64,000 nucleotides of DNA from contig CAJNDS010002632.1 in the NCBI GenBank assembly GCA_905221605.1, positions 227,115 through 291,114 of the forward strand. The letters run 5' to 3'. Positions within the stretch are counted from its first letter, which is position 1. Every line of letters begins with the position of its first letter. The stretch comes from Symbiodinium natans. Taxonomy: Eukaryota; Sar; Dinophyceae; Suessiales; Symbiodiniaceae. A program made the translations under genes and the position numbers. The notes under the pieces were generated by a model, which saw nothing but the letters and a program-made list of their open reading frames with translations, was not told where the DNA came from and did not search any database. This document shows, one piece after another, positions 47,263 to 58,912 of the stretch.

Positions 47263-48287
47263 GGTTTAGGGTTTAGGGTTTAGAGTTTAGGGTTTAGGGT
47301 AGGGCTTAGGGTTTAGGGTTTAGGGTTTAGGGTTTAGGGTTTAGGGCTTAGGGCTTAGGGCTTAGGGCTTAGGGCTTAGGGCTTAGGGCTTAGGGCTTAG
47401 GGCTTAGGGCTAGGGCTTAGGGCTTAGGGCTTAGGGCTTAGGTCACTGGGTACAGGGTGTAGGTTTCGGGTTTAGGGTTTAGGGTCGAGCCTCTCAGAGA
47501 ATTCTCGCTGCCCTCTGCTTTGGGGCGCCTTCCAGCGGTCCTTTGGCCCGTGGAAGCGTGCGTGGACCCGAACTGATTAGGGCTCAGGGCTTCGGGTTTA
47601 GGGCTATACCCTAAACCCTAAGCCCTCAACCTTACACCGTCGGCCCACGCACGTCGGGGCCTAAGGGCCTCGTGGCCGCCTGTGCTACATGCACACCTCC
47701 TCGGGGGTTTCGTGCGGCCGCGGCAGTCTGCTGTTTGGTTTAGGATTTAGGGTTTAGGGTTTACGGTTTAGGGTTTAGGGCTTGGGGCTTAGGGCTTAGG
47801 GCTTGGGGCTTGGGGCTTGGGGCTTAGGGCTTAGGGCTTGGGGCTTGGGGTGGGGATGAGGGACTAGGGCTTTGTGACTAGGGCTTAAGGCTTGGGGCTC
47901 AGGGTGTATTGTTTCGAATCAACTTGCAGGACCACATCTGTGTCAGCATCGTACAGAAGCCCGGCCGTCTGAACACGCCGTGGAAACCTAGAGCGAACCG
48001 AAACCCTCTAAACCTCCGAAACACCCCAAACCCTCAAAACGCCAACCTGCAAAACCCACAAAGGCCTTAAACCCTAAAACCCTAGGGCAAACCCGAACCC
48101 TAAACACACCAAAAAAATAGTACGGTCCAAAGCCTTCAGGGCTCGGGGTTTCGGGTTTAGGTAATCTAAACCCAACACCCTAACCCTAAACCCTAAACCC
48201 TTGGAGTCGCGCATGGCTGATCCCCAAGCTCTCTGGGATTTGGCCAAACCTGGGCTGGACAAGGAGGCGAGGGGTTTAGGGTTTACA

Positions 48288-48392
48288 GTAGGGTTTGGGG
48301 TTTGGGGTTTGGGGTTTGGGGTTTGGGGTTTGGGGTTTGGGGTTTGGGGCTTGGGGTTTGGGGTTTGGGGTTTGGGGTTTAGGGTTTAGGGT
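48288..48392 (+). repeat. TTTGGGG variant array
   Basis: About 13 units of TTTGGGG (one CTTGGGG), the ciliate-like telomere heptamer sequence, closed by TTTAGGG. Confidence 0.9.
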
Positions 48393-48679
48393 TTGGGCTT
48401 CAGGGGAGCCTGATGCCAAACTCAAAATCGGGCATATGGATCAAGACACCATCACCCGAACGCCCTAAGCCCTTCAGGGTTGGGGGTTCTGGTTGAGGGT
48501 TGGGGGACCCTGAACCCTCAACCCAAAGTGACAGTAAATCTTCTGAAACCACCCTAAACCCTAAACCCTAAACCCTAAGCCCTAAGCCCTAAGACCTAAA
48601 CCCAAAACCCTAAACCCTAAACCCGAAACCCTAAACCCTAAACCCTAAACCCTAAACCCTAAACCCGAACCCACACAGC

Positions 48680-48768
48680 ATCCACAGCCAAGATCGCCAC
48701 GCAGGAGCCACATTGATGGCCACGTACGCCTGCGAGAGCGTGGTCGCACTAGGAACCCGTGCCGAGGG
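48680..48768 (-). pseudogene. exon-like fragment, family unknown
   Basis: The minus frame RVPSATTLSQAYVAINVAPA then WRSWLWMLCG fills the island between a TTTAGGG and a CCCTAAA array. Could be part of a membrane protein. Unrecognised. Confidence 0.2.
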
Positions 48769-49924
48769 TTTAGGGTTTAGGGTTCAGAGGGTTCAGAAGG
48801 TTCAGAAGGTTCAGAGGTTAGAGTTTAGGATTTATTGGGGCTTTGGGTGTTGGGTCTAAGGTGTAGGGGTTTCAACAACCTCAACACTACATAACCTAAA
48901 ACCCTTGACCCTAAACCCTGAGCCTAAACCCTAAACTCTAAACCCTAAACCCTAAACCCTAAACCCTAAACCCCAAACCCTAAACCCTAAACCCTACCTG
49001 CCAACTTCTGCTAGGCGAGGCATGCAAGCCCAAAACCCTAGAGCTCATCAAAGACTCGACGTCCTGAAGTCCTAGAAGAACCTTTAGGGTTTAGGGTTTA
49101 GGGTTTAGGGTTTAGGGTCTAGGGTCTAGGGTCTAGGGTTTAGGGTTTAGGGTTTAGGGTTTAGGGTTTAGGGTTTAGGGTTTAGGGTTTAGGGTTCATA
49201 TAGGGTTTAGGGTTCATATAGGGTTTAGGGTTTAGGGTTTAGGGTTGAGGGTTGAGGGTTGAGGGTTTAGGGCGTAGGGTTTAGGGTTTTCGGGCTCAGG
49301 GTGGAGGGCTTAGAGCAGGTTTAGGGCTTCACGGTTTAGGGTTCAGGGGTTTAGAGGAAGGGTTGGGTTTAGGATTTAGGGTTAGGGTTTAGGGCGTGAG
49401 GCTTCTGGGTTTAGGAGTTCACGGGTTTACGGGTTTAGGGGTATAGGCTTTAGGGATTAGGGTTTCCGTAGGGTTTAGGGTCTAGGGTCTAGGGTTTAGG
49501 TTTTTTGTTGAACCCTAAACCCAAACCCCAAACCCCGAACCCCGAACCCCAAACCCTAAACCCTAAACCCTAAACCCGACCATCAGGCGGTTAGGGTTTA
49601 TGGCTGGCCTCCACCACCAGGGTGGCCAGATCGCCCATCTGCGGCTCACCCTGACAGGTGGTCCAAAAACTTTGGCTTTGGGTTTAGGGTTTAGGGTTTA
49701 GGGTTTGGGGTTTAGGGTTTAGGGTTTAGGGCTTAGGGCTTAGGGTTTAGGGTTTAGGGTTTAGGGTTCAGGGCTTGAGGGTCCAAGGTAGAACCCGAGA
49801 AGCCCACTAAAGCCCACTTACGGTTCGAGCTTCTTAGGGTTTCGGGCCCGAAACCCTGAACCCCGAACCCCGAACCCTAAACCCTAAACCCTAATCCCTA
49901 AACCCTAAACCCTAAACCCTAAAC

Positions 49925-50011
49925 TCTTTAGGCGGTTGAGGGCGCAGTGCTTGACATGCTCGGCACCGACGGGCATCTTGCATGCAAAGTTCAGGCTCTG
50001 GTGTAGATGTC
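49925..50011 (+). pseudogene. exon-like fragment, family unknown
   Basis: The frame VEGAVLDMLGTDGHLACKVQ ends ALV-TAG at about 50,009. The left side runs directly into CCCTAAA repeats. Composition is protein-like; too short to identify. Confidence 0.25.
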
Positions 50012-50144
50012 CGATTTCTGCAGAATCCGCTAGCCCCGAAGCCAGAAGCCCCAACAACACAAAGAACACCAACACTGGAGGGCGGGGGGGGAAGGTGAGG
50101 GTTTAGGGTTTAGGGTTTAGGGTTTAGGGTTTAGGGTTTAGGGT

Positions 50145-50176
<32 letters not shown>

Positions 50177-51940
50177 GGTTTAGGGTTTAGGGTTTAGGGT
50201 TTAGGGTTTAGGGTTTAGGGTTTAGGGTTTAGGGTTTAGGGTTTAGGGGTCCGAAACCCTATAGCCCACAGCCTCCCAACTCTACTCGTGCCCCCTCCCC
50301 TTGGCGGCCTGCTTGCCCTCGCGTTCCGGCCTCGCGCCGGAGGTTGTCTAGGAATAGCACCCTAAACCCTAAACCCCAAACCCCAAACCCCATACCTTAA
50401 ACCCTAAACCCTAAACCCTAAACCCCAAACCCTAAACCCTAAACCCTAAACCCCCCTACACGCCTGGTTTTTTGGGGGGCTCAAGGTCTTCTGTCGAGTT
50501 GGGAAGCATGACTGCTGGGGTCAAGGGGCTAAAGGAAGGCCCCTTCTAAGGGATTATTTAGGGGCTGCTTTGGGGTTACTTAGGGGCTTCTTTGGTATGT
50601 AGGGACGATATAAGGTATACATAGGAGTCATGTAGGGGAATAAAATTCAGGGGGCCCTAAACCCTAAACCCTAGACGCTAAACCCTAGACCCTAGACCCT
50701 AAACCCGAAACCCTAAACCCCAAAACCCTCCCTTGAGCCCGATCACCCCCTCAAACCACACACCGCCGAGCTCTGCCTGTCGGCCGCCTCTGGCGTCAAG
50801 GGTCGGAAGCCCTGCGGCAAGAGAGGGAAGGCAGTTTAGGGTTCTAAGGGTTTAGGGTTTGGGGCTTTGGGTTTAGGATTTAGGGTTTAGGGTTTTGGGT
50901 TTTTAGGGTGTTAAGGTTGTTTAGGGCTTTTAGGGTTTTTAGGGTTTTTAGGGTTTTTAGGGTTTAGGGTCTAGGGTTTCGGGTGCTAAGGGTTTAGGCT
51001 TTAGCGTTTAGGGAAGTGGGGCTGACGGACTTAGGGTCTAGGGTGTGTGGGGTTCTAAGAACCTGGTTTAAGGGGTTTGGGCTTGTTGGGGTTCAGAACC
51101 CTAAACACTAAACCCTAAACCCTAAACCCTAAACCCTAAACCCTAAACCCTAAACCCTAAACCCTAATGCTGAAAAGGCATGCCAAGGATCTAGATTGAG
51201 GGCACAGGGCCTGTTTTAGGATAGGACACGACTTCATGCCTACACACCCTGACGCTCGGAAGAGATCCACGAGTCCCGCAAAACACTCAGACCCACATCG
51301 TGAATTTTAAAACCCTAAACCCTAAACCCTAAACCCCTAAACCCCTAAACCCTAAACCCCTACACCCTAAACCCTAAACCCTAAACCCTAAACCCTAAAC
51401 CCTAAACCCTAAACCCTAAACCCTAAACCCTAAACCCTAAACCCTAAACCCTCAGGCATGAGTGAACTTGATGTGGTCCAAACCTCCAGGTGACGAACGC
51501 GGGTTTGAGGCTTAGGGTTTAGGGTTTAGGGTTTAGGGTTTAGGAGGTTCGCCTATTTAGGGTTTAGGGTTTCGGGTTTCGGGTTGAGGGTGCAGGGTGC
51601 AAAGGGCTTTGGGTTGAGGGTTGAGGGATTTGGGTTTAGGTTCTAGGGGTTGCCCCAAAACCACAACCAAACATCGAAACACATAAACCCCTCATTCAAC
51701 CCTAAACCCTAAACCCGGAACCCTAAACCCTAAACCCCACACACGCACACACAACCGCCTTCAGCTGCAGAGATGCCACCGGCGTCGTCCTGCCAACTCA
51801 GAGGCTTGGGGCTAAGAAGTTTAGGGTTTAGGGTTTAGAGTTTCGGGTTTAGGGTTTAGGGCTTAGGGCTTAGGGTTTAGGGCTTAGGGTTTAAGGATGT
51901 TTAGGGTTTAGGGTTTAGGGTTCTTTTTTTCAACCGGATT

Positions 51941-52295
51941 CGCCTGCGCGCAGCAAAATTGCTGTCCGGTCGCTATAGGCGAAACCCACCACCCTCCACC
52001 ACCCTCAGAAGAACACAGCCAGGAAGTCGTCAATCACCATCCACCACCCGAGCGCCCCATGGTTCTCCCCCACGGTCACGACGAAATCGTCTCATCCGTC
52101 TCGACAACCACTCTCCACACCACTTCACGACCATCACCACCAGCACGTCCCACATTCACCCCAGGGGATGCCGCGGACAAAGCCATCCAGGGTGCCGAGG
52201 AGGATCCATGTGCATCACCCCCGCCAGTACCACTCCCCATAGTTGCATCACCACAACCATTGCGCTCGATGTAAGCACAAAAAGCACCTGTTTAG
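51941..52295. other. unique sequence left of the RING-like gene, no gene assigned
   Basis: CAC/ACC-rich DNA gives a histidine/threonine/proline-rich frame on plus and a valine/glycine-rich frame on minus. Neither resembles a known protein. It could be 3' flank of the minus-strand RING-like gene. Confidence 0.4.
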
Positions 52296-52450
52296 TAAGG
52301 CAACATTTCGGTACAATTGCCTGCCTGCGCCTCCCTGGCACGCTTGGTAAGGCAACATTTCGGCGCAGTTGCCCGCCTGAGCCTCCCTGGCATGCTTAGA
52401 AAGGCAACATGTTGGTACAGCTGCCCACCTGAGCTTCCGGGCCTGCTTGC
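52296..52450. repeat. 52-bp tandem repeat, three copies
   Basis: AAGGCAACATTTCGG starts at 52,297, 52,349 and 52,401 (the last as AAGGCAACATGTTGG). Units share TTGCCCGCCTGAGCCTCCCT and GGCATGCTT. It lies 70-220 bp past the proposed end of the RING-like gene. Confidence 0.8.
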
Positions 52451-52516
52451 TGTCCTGAATCTTGTACTGCCTGGTCTGCTGTCCTGATGTGCCTAGGTGC
52501 CCTGAAGTACGTCGCA

Positions 52517-52941
52517 TCACATGGCCTGCGCCACTTTGTCCTTAAAATCTCATGACACAGCGAAAAGCCAGAAGCAAGGAATGAGTCGGACCAGACCAAA
52601 AGCAGTAAGCGAAAGCAAAGCTCGAAATCATATCCAGGGCCAAACAAACATGCGAAGTTGCCCACTGCTCGGCCACCAGTCGCGACAGGAGCTCCTGGGT
52701 GTTGCCCTTGAAGTGCCGCGCAGCTCGGCCGCCTGGAAGAGCGCGAAGCTCCTTCCGGCAAATTGGGCACTTGCTTGCGCCCCCCTCCGGCCGAGTTGTC
52801 AGCACCTGCCAAAACAATCAAACCACCTTAGCATAAGAGTAAGTGGGCGCGAACCGCTTCGAAGCAGCTACAGCAGATCAGGTACTTGCACTCACGGCAG
52901 CGCCCCAACGAAAAGGTCTCACAGCAAACTCCGCACGCCAT
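52517..52941 (-). CDS. small RING-like zinc-binding protein, about 88 residues, three exons proposed
   Basis: Exon 1 starts at ATG 52941 and ends at 52855 (29 codons: CGVC, then CREC, then CCSC). A 49-nt GT-AG intron (52806-52854, GCG|GTTCGC to TTGGCAG|GTG) leads in phase 0 to exon 2 (52650-52805), which carries KCPICRKEL. The spliced protein has four CxxC pairs: C3/C6, C15/C18, C23/C26 and C42/C45. This all-cysteine pattern resembles a RING or C4C4 cross-brace; the last pair has the usual CPxCR form. RING proteins act mostly as ubiquitin ligases, but no substrate or partner can be read here. A second intron (52541-52649, CAT|GTTTGT to TTAAG|GAC) and a 7-codon last exon ending in TGA at 52517 are weaker; otherwise exon 2 stays open to the stop at 52542. 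Both introns are short. Confidence 0.55.
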
Positions 52942-53732
<791 letters not shown>

Positions 53733-54600
53733 TACCGATGGGAGCATGACTCAAAACGCGGCAAGTGTTCTTTTTCAGTCATCTCCACTGGTGGCCGGGC
53801 TGGGAATCTGAGCAGAAGTAGGATGGAGGCACGCCGCTTCGATACTCAGGGAAACCACGCATGTCCCGTCGAGTATCGTACCCATCAGCCTGTCATGGTT
53901 GCGGCTGACACAAAACTTGGAAGCAGGGCACCACTTCCCTGACAGGAGCAGCGAAAAAGAAACTCTGATGAGCGGAGACCTTTGGATCACTTAGCACTCT
54001 GCTCCCGGTCCATCCTCACTTCGATCAAACCCAGAGCGCTTTGCGCTAGATGTCGGGATGACGCAGCGGCACTTGCACATACGTAGACTCTTCTTGCGGA
54101 CCTCAGATGACCAGTGTTGACTCTAAACCCGACCAAGACGACGATCAATGAAAGGTGCATCAACAAGAGCAGCCAACTCCGAAGCGCGACTCTCTCGTGA
54201 AGCCAGGACTATCTTGAATCGACGACTCAAAGATTTGAGAAACGCTTGCATGTGCCCAAGTAGCTGCCACATGGCACCAAGGCTCCTCGCATCACCTCAG
54301 GCTGAGGGCTCAGGTTGGCCACAAGGGCTCGGAAAGGGTTCTGACTAGGGATTCTCAGGGTAAAAAGGCCTTGCTTAGGGCCTTAGGGATATCCATTCTC
54401 ACGTTGCCATCGTTTGTGAAAGCTCTCGGCTTAGGGTTGTCAAGTTGGCTGAAGCGTCCAGGCAAAGGGGCCAATCACCAATAACAAGCCTGTCATGCGT
54501 TCGAGCTCCCGTGCGCTCATACCTCAGGAGTGCAATGTTAGAGCCCTCCAACAAGGAAAGAGACCATACCAACGGACCCTTCTTGTGGGGCCAAGGACAG
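53733..54600. other. unique sequence, no gene recognised
   Basis: Several frames of 60-70 codons on both strands; none has a recognised motif, start context or splice partner. It lacks telomeric units, unlike either flank. Confidence 0.4.
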
Positions 54601-54611
54601 GCCTGGAGCAG

Positions 54612-54775
54612 ATGTTATCCGCGTCTTTTTTTTGAGGTTATCTGCGTCGTTTAGTTTTGGGTTGTCTGCGCCTTTTTTTCTGGGTTATCTGCGTCTTTTT
54701 ACTGTGGTTTTCCTGCAGGGCATCACACTTTTGGCTTCCACAGAGGGTTATCTGCGGGTAATCTGCGCCTTTTTC
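54612..54775 (+). repeat. T-tract minisatellite with TTATCTGCGTC core
   Basis: Cores at 54,615, 54,638, 54,662, 54,685, 54,748 and 54,759, the first four spaced 23-24 bp and each followed by a T run. It directly precedes TTTAGGG-like repeats, as does the array at 37.2 kb. Confidence 0.75.
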
Positions 54776-56065
54776 AGGGTCTGGGGTTTAGGGCTTAGGG
54801 TTTAGGGGCTTAGGGTTTAGGGTTTAGGGGTTAGGGGTTAGGGTTTAGGGGTTAGGGTTTATGGTTTAGGGTTTGTGTAGGGGTAGGGGTCAGGCTTTGT
54901 TTTGGGGTGTTTAGGGTTTAGGGTTTAGGGTCGCGGCGTGTTGGATGGGAAAAGGAGGTGAAAACCTCCCTCTTTCCCCCCCAAAACGTGGGCGGGGGGG
55001 GGGGGGGGGTAGGGGGGGGTCCCCCCCCCCCCCCCCCCCTACCCCCCCCCCCTACCCCCCCCCCCCCCCTCCTACCCCCCCCCCCTTCCCCCCCCTCCCC
55101 AAAACCAACAGGAACCGCAAACAAAATCACAAACCCCAAGCCTTAAACTTGTTCTCCTGCGGGGTCGGCGGCTTGAGCCGGAGGCTCTTAAATTTAGGGT
55201 CGTGGGTTAGGGTTTGTTTTGGGGGGCTTAGGGTTTAAGGTTTAGGGTGGTGGGTTTTAGGTTTAGGGTTTTGGGGTTTTGGGGTGGGTTTGGGGGTTAG
55301 GGTTTGTAGGGTTTAAGGTATAAGGTTTTAGGTTTAGGGTTTAGGGTTTTTAGTGTTTAGGGATTTAGGGTTTAGGGTATAGGGTTTTAGGGTTTCGGGT
55401 TGTGTTTTTAGGGTTTAGGGTTTAGGGTGTAAGGTTGGGCTTTAGGGTGTTAGGGTTTAGGGTTTAGGGTTTGGGGTTTTTAGGCTTTAGGGTATAGGGT
55501 TTAGGGTTTTAGGTTTAAGGTTTAGGGTTCTTACGGTTTAGGGTTTAGGGTGTAAGGTTGGGCTTTAGGGTGTTTAGGGTTTAGGGTTTAATTAGGGTTT
55601 AGGGTTTAGGGTTCAAGGTTTAGGGTTTAGGGTTTGTTTTGGGGGGGTTTCGGGTTGAGAGTCATGGTTTGGGGTTTAGGGGTTTAGGGGTTTAAGCGTT
55701 TAGGGTTTAAGGGTTGGAGGTTAGGGTTTTTATTGTTCAGGGTATAGGGTTTAGGGTTTTAGGTTTTGGGTTTAGGGTTAGGTTTAGGGTTGTGTTTTAG
55801 GGTTTAGGGTGTAAGGTTGGGCTTTAGGTTGTTTTGGGTTCAGGGTTTAGGGTTGAAGTAGGGTTTAGGGTTTAGGCTTTAGGGTTTGGGTTACGGCTTA
55901 GGGTGTAAGGTTGGACTTTAGGGTGTTTAGGGGTTAGGGTTTAGGGTTTAAGGTTTCGGGGGTTTCCTTTGGGGGTTAGGGTTTTTAGGCTTTAGGGTAT
56001 GGGGTTTAGGGTTTTAGGTTTAAGGTTTAGGGTTTTTAGGGTTTAGGGTTTAGGGTTTAGGGCTG
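54776..56065 (+). repeat. degenerate telomere-like tract with higher-order units
   Basis: About 1.3 kb of plus-sense TTTAGGG derivatives interrupted by the poly-G/C element. GTGTAAGGTTGGGCTTTAGG recurs at about 55,427, 55,548, 55,810 and 55,898. TTTTTAGGCTTTAGGGTAT occurs at about 55,476 and 55,984 with similar downstream sequence. This is an old array duplicated in larger blocks, unlike the clean arrays elsewhere. Confidence 0.75.
54933..55200. repeat. duplicated element with G/C homopolymer core, copy 2
   Basis: Same left and right flanks as copy 1 at 17.6-18.1 kb, including the GGAGGTG/CACCTCC-type hairpin, with a shorter core of G runs then C runs broken by T and A. Confidence 0.65.
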
Positions 56066-56164
56066 GCAGTCACAGCGCGCTTGGCCATCACCGTCACCAT
56101 GAGCGTAAGCGCAAGCGGGCAAGGGAGGCGGGAAAGTCAGCACAGTCTGACTCGAGCTTGATGC

Positions 56165-56312
56165 TCGAGTGGACCAGGCAGGGGACCCCTAGCTGCACGA
56201 GTACCAAGCTCTGGGCCAGTGAGCAAAAAAACCGATTGCCCATGATCCTGCATCGCATCTTTGGAGTCGTCGCATGACGGACTCAAGCACCTCGTCGCGA
56301 TGCCCCAAAAGC
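56165..56312 (-). pseudogene. exon-like fragment, family unknown
   Basis: The minus frame reads HRDEVLESVMRRLQRCDAGS then WAIGFFAHWPRAW before a stop. It sits on the same strand as the exon-like island about 90 bp upstream (56,398-56,510), separated from it by CCCTAAA repeats, so both may derive from one gene. Unrecognised. Confidence 0.3.
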
Positions 56313-56397
56313 AACCCTGAACCCTAAACCCTAAACCCCAAACCCCAAACCCTAAACCCTAAACCCTAATTAAACCCTAAACCCTAAACCCTAAACA

Positions 56398-56510
56398 TCG
56401 TGGCCATCGGAGCCAGCTGACTTTTCAAGGCGGATGTCGCCAGCGCTGTCAGGGCGTAGTCGTAGACCTCATTCGGATCATCAAGATTGACGACCTCGAT
56501 CCCGGACCTG
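56398..56510 (-). pseudogene. exon-like fragment, family unknown
   Basis: The minus-strand frame reads GIEVVNLDDPNEVYDYALTA and LATSALKSQLAPM across the whole island between CCCTAAA repeats and a degenerate repeat. The alternation of acidic, aliphatic and aromatic residues looks like real protein. No start, stop or recognised motif inside the island. Confidence 0.35.
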
Positions 56511-58293
56511 AACCCTTAACAGTTTCAATAAACTCTAAAGACCTTACTCCAAACCCTATAACCCCAAACCCTAAACCCTAAACCCAAAACCCTAAACCTT
56601 AGACACTAAACCCTAAACCCTAAACCCTAGTCCCTAAACCCTGAACCCTGAACCCTAAACCCTCAACCTTTGAACACTTTCGTATCCTTGTGGCCAAACC
56701 CTAAAGTCCTAATGAACCCTGCCATCCCAGCCTCCAGCATCTAAACCGGTTTAGGGTTTAGGGTTTAGGGTTTAGGGTTTAGGGTTTAGGGTCTAGGGTC
56801 TAGGGTCTAGGGTCTAGGGTTTAGGGTTTAGGGTTTAGGGTTTAGGGTTTAGGGCTTAGGGTTGAGGAGGGCTTAGGGCTTAAGGCTTAGGATGCCTCAA
56901 AACCCTCAACCACAAAACGCGCAGGCATCCTCTCACTGTCCGGCGTCTGAGGCCGGAAAGCCTCCGCCACAGGCGCAGGCTTCGGGAATTGGGCACACCA
57001 GAAGCCCGACACACCCCAAACCGGAAGCCCTAAACCCTAACCTTAAACCCTAAACCCTAAACCCTAAACCCCAAACCCTAAACCCTAAACGCTGTATTGT
57101 GCTTCAAGCTCCGGGGTTTGGAGTTTAAGCTTTGGGGTTGAGGGTCATCTGCAACCTTAAGCCCGAAAACATACCTACCATCCAGGCTCTATGGCTGGGT
57201 TTAGGGTTTAGGGTTTTGGGTTTAGGATTTAGGGTTTAGGGTTCAGGGTTAAGGGTTTAGGGTTTAGGGTCCAGGGTTTAGGGTTTAGGGTTTAGGGCTT
57301 AGGGCTTGGGGCTTAGGGCTTAGGGTTTAGGGTTTAGGGTTTAGGGTTTAGGATTTCCCCCATACTGCGTGTGTTCACCTCCGAAAGGGTTTAGGGTTTA
57401 TGGCTTAGGGTCTAGGGTCGTTCGCGAACTCATCTTGCTCATGTCGCCCACGATAATATTCCTCTGAGGCCAAAACCCTAAACCCTCAACCCTCAACCAA
57501 ACCCTAAACCCTAAACCCTCCATCCTAAGCCCTCAACATAATCCATTTGTAAGGGCTTTTGGGGGACACTTCGCGAAGGGTGTGCGGCCTAAGCCTTGAG
57601 CTTCGGGTTTCGGGTTTCGGGTTTAGGGTTTAGGGTTTAGGGTTTAGGGTTTAGGGTTTAGGGTTTAGGGTTTAGGGTTTAGGGTTTAGGGTTTAGGGTT
57701 TAGGGTTTAGGGTTTAGGGTTTAGGGACTGCGCCTAAACCCTGCGCATTCGCTCTTCGAGTATTGGAGATTTAGGGTTTAGGCTTTAGGGTTTATGAGGT
57801 TTAGGGTTTAGGGTTTATAAGGTTTAGGGTTTAGGCTTTCGGGTTTAGGTCAAGCTCTGTTGTCTGGGTAAGAGTGCATTTGGGTCGCCATGCTGTTTCA
57901 GGGTGTGAGCCTTGGTCCGGCACACCTCGAGATGCTACCACTTCCAGGTCATGCACGATGCGTACTCAGTCAAAGCGCAAGCCCTAAACGCTAAACCCAA
58001 ACCCCTAAACCCTAAACCCCAAACCCCAACCCCTAAACCCTAAACCCCAAACCCCAAACCCCAAACCCCAAACCCCAAACCCTAAACCCTTTCGTCCTAA
58101 CCCCTTGCCTCCTTCCTGCTGGACGAGGCCGGAGCCTATTTTCATGCAGTTGGCGTGCAGGGCGTCTCCCAGGGTTTAGGGTTCAGGGTTCAGGGTTTAG
58201 GGTTTGGGGTTTAGGGTTTAGGGTTTAGGGTTTAGGGTTTAGGGTTTAGGGTTTAGGGTTTAGGGTTTAGGGTTTAGGGTTTAGGGTTTAGGG

Positions 58294-58320
58294 TGAATAA
58301 GGGCATACTCTGGGTCCTAG
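58294..58320. mobile_element. family A element, right end only, abutting a telomeric array
   Basis: GAATAAGGGCATACTCTGGG then TCCTAG matches the right end of the other copies. Directly to its left is a pure TTTAGGG array, so the rest of the element has been replaced by or converted to repeats. Confidence 0.5.
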
Positions 58321-58570
58321 GCTCTTTTAGGGCTTCGCACGGTTCTGGGGTTTTCGGGTGCTTGGGGCTTAGGGTTTCGGTTTTTGGGCTTAGGACCCCT
58401 CAGCCATAAACCGGAAACCGACTTTAAGGTTTGCCTGTACCCTAAACCCTAAACCCTAAACCCTAAACCCTAAACCCTAAACCCTAAACCCTAAACCCTA
58501 AACCTCTCTTTCATATATAATTTTAATGTTAATGACTTACTGGGCAAGGTCATTTTTTGATAGGGCAGCG

Positions 58571-58742
58571 ATTTTTTTCTTATGCTCCCCCCGCTTTTTC
58601 TTATGCGATCTGCCCCGGCGATTTTTTTCTTATGCTCTGCCACTTTTTTATTTATGCTCTCCCCCCCCCTTATGCTGGAAGGTGTCTTTTCTTATGCTGA
58701 AGGTGCTTTTTTTTATGCTACAGATGTCGGGGGGTTATGCTA
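58571..58742 (+). repeat. T-tract minisatellite with TTATGCT core
   Basis: TTATGC(T) at 58,580, 58,601, 58,630, 58,652, 58,670, 58,692, 58,713 and 58,735, spaced 18-29 bp (mostly 21-22), each preceded by a T or C run. Open plus frames are repeat-driven. Confidence 0.75.
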
Positions 58743-58912
58743 TCGGTTTCCCCCCCGAACCCTTGAAATTCTGAAATTCTGGAGGTCTAGAACCCTCTGA
58801 AGAGCGCTTAAAGCTGATACAACGACGAGCAGTTCGAACACAAGTACTCGCCCCCTCTGCCAAGCCCCTGCAAGCGCTCCAGCTGAGGGCCAAACCTCGG
58901 CACCAGAGGTAC
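58743..58912. other. unique sequence, nothing recognised
   Basis: Short GC-balanced stretch between the TTATGCT array and the GTGCGTGC tract. No motif seen. Confidence 0.4.

Larger units (their letters stand above)
41641..51940. repeat. telomere-repeat mosaic, part 11
   Basis: Main arrays: TTCAGGG 42,118-42,175; TTTAGGG 43,125-43,212, 43,945-44,240, 46,105-46,225, 46,690-46,853, 49,083-49,270 and 50,097-50,247; CCCTAAA 45,440-45,600, 46,350-46,415, 48,625-48,665, 51,095-51,170 and 51,305-51,455; TTTGGGG 48,290-48,392; TTAGGGC 47,340-47,442. Islands at 44,240-44,490, 45,610-46,090, 50,470-50,650 and 51,170-51,300 are unique with no gene recognised, apart from the fragments listed separately. 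Confidence 0.85.
56066..58520. repeat. telomere-repeat mosaic, part 12
   Basis: Arrays at 56,310-56,395 (CCCTAAA), 56,570-56,665, 56,750-56,860 (with TCTAGGG), 57,215-57,355, 57,606-57,725, 57,995-58,090, 58,175-58,294 and 58,440-58,503. The island at 57,860-57,980 has a minus frame with HLEVCRTKAHTLKQHGDPNA and one upstream stop; unidentified. Confidence 0.8.

Noticed and set aside
1-51940. Numerous frames ending in NPKP, TLNP or GFRV strings
   Set aside because: These are translations of CCCTAAA or TTTAGGG units, not protein.
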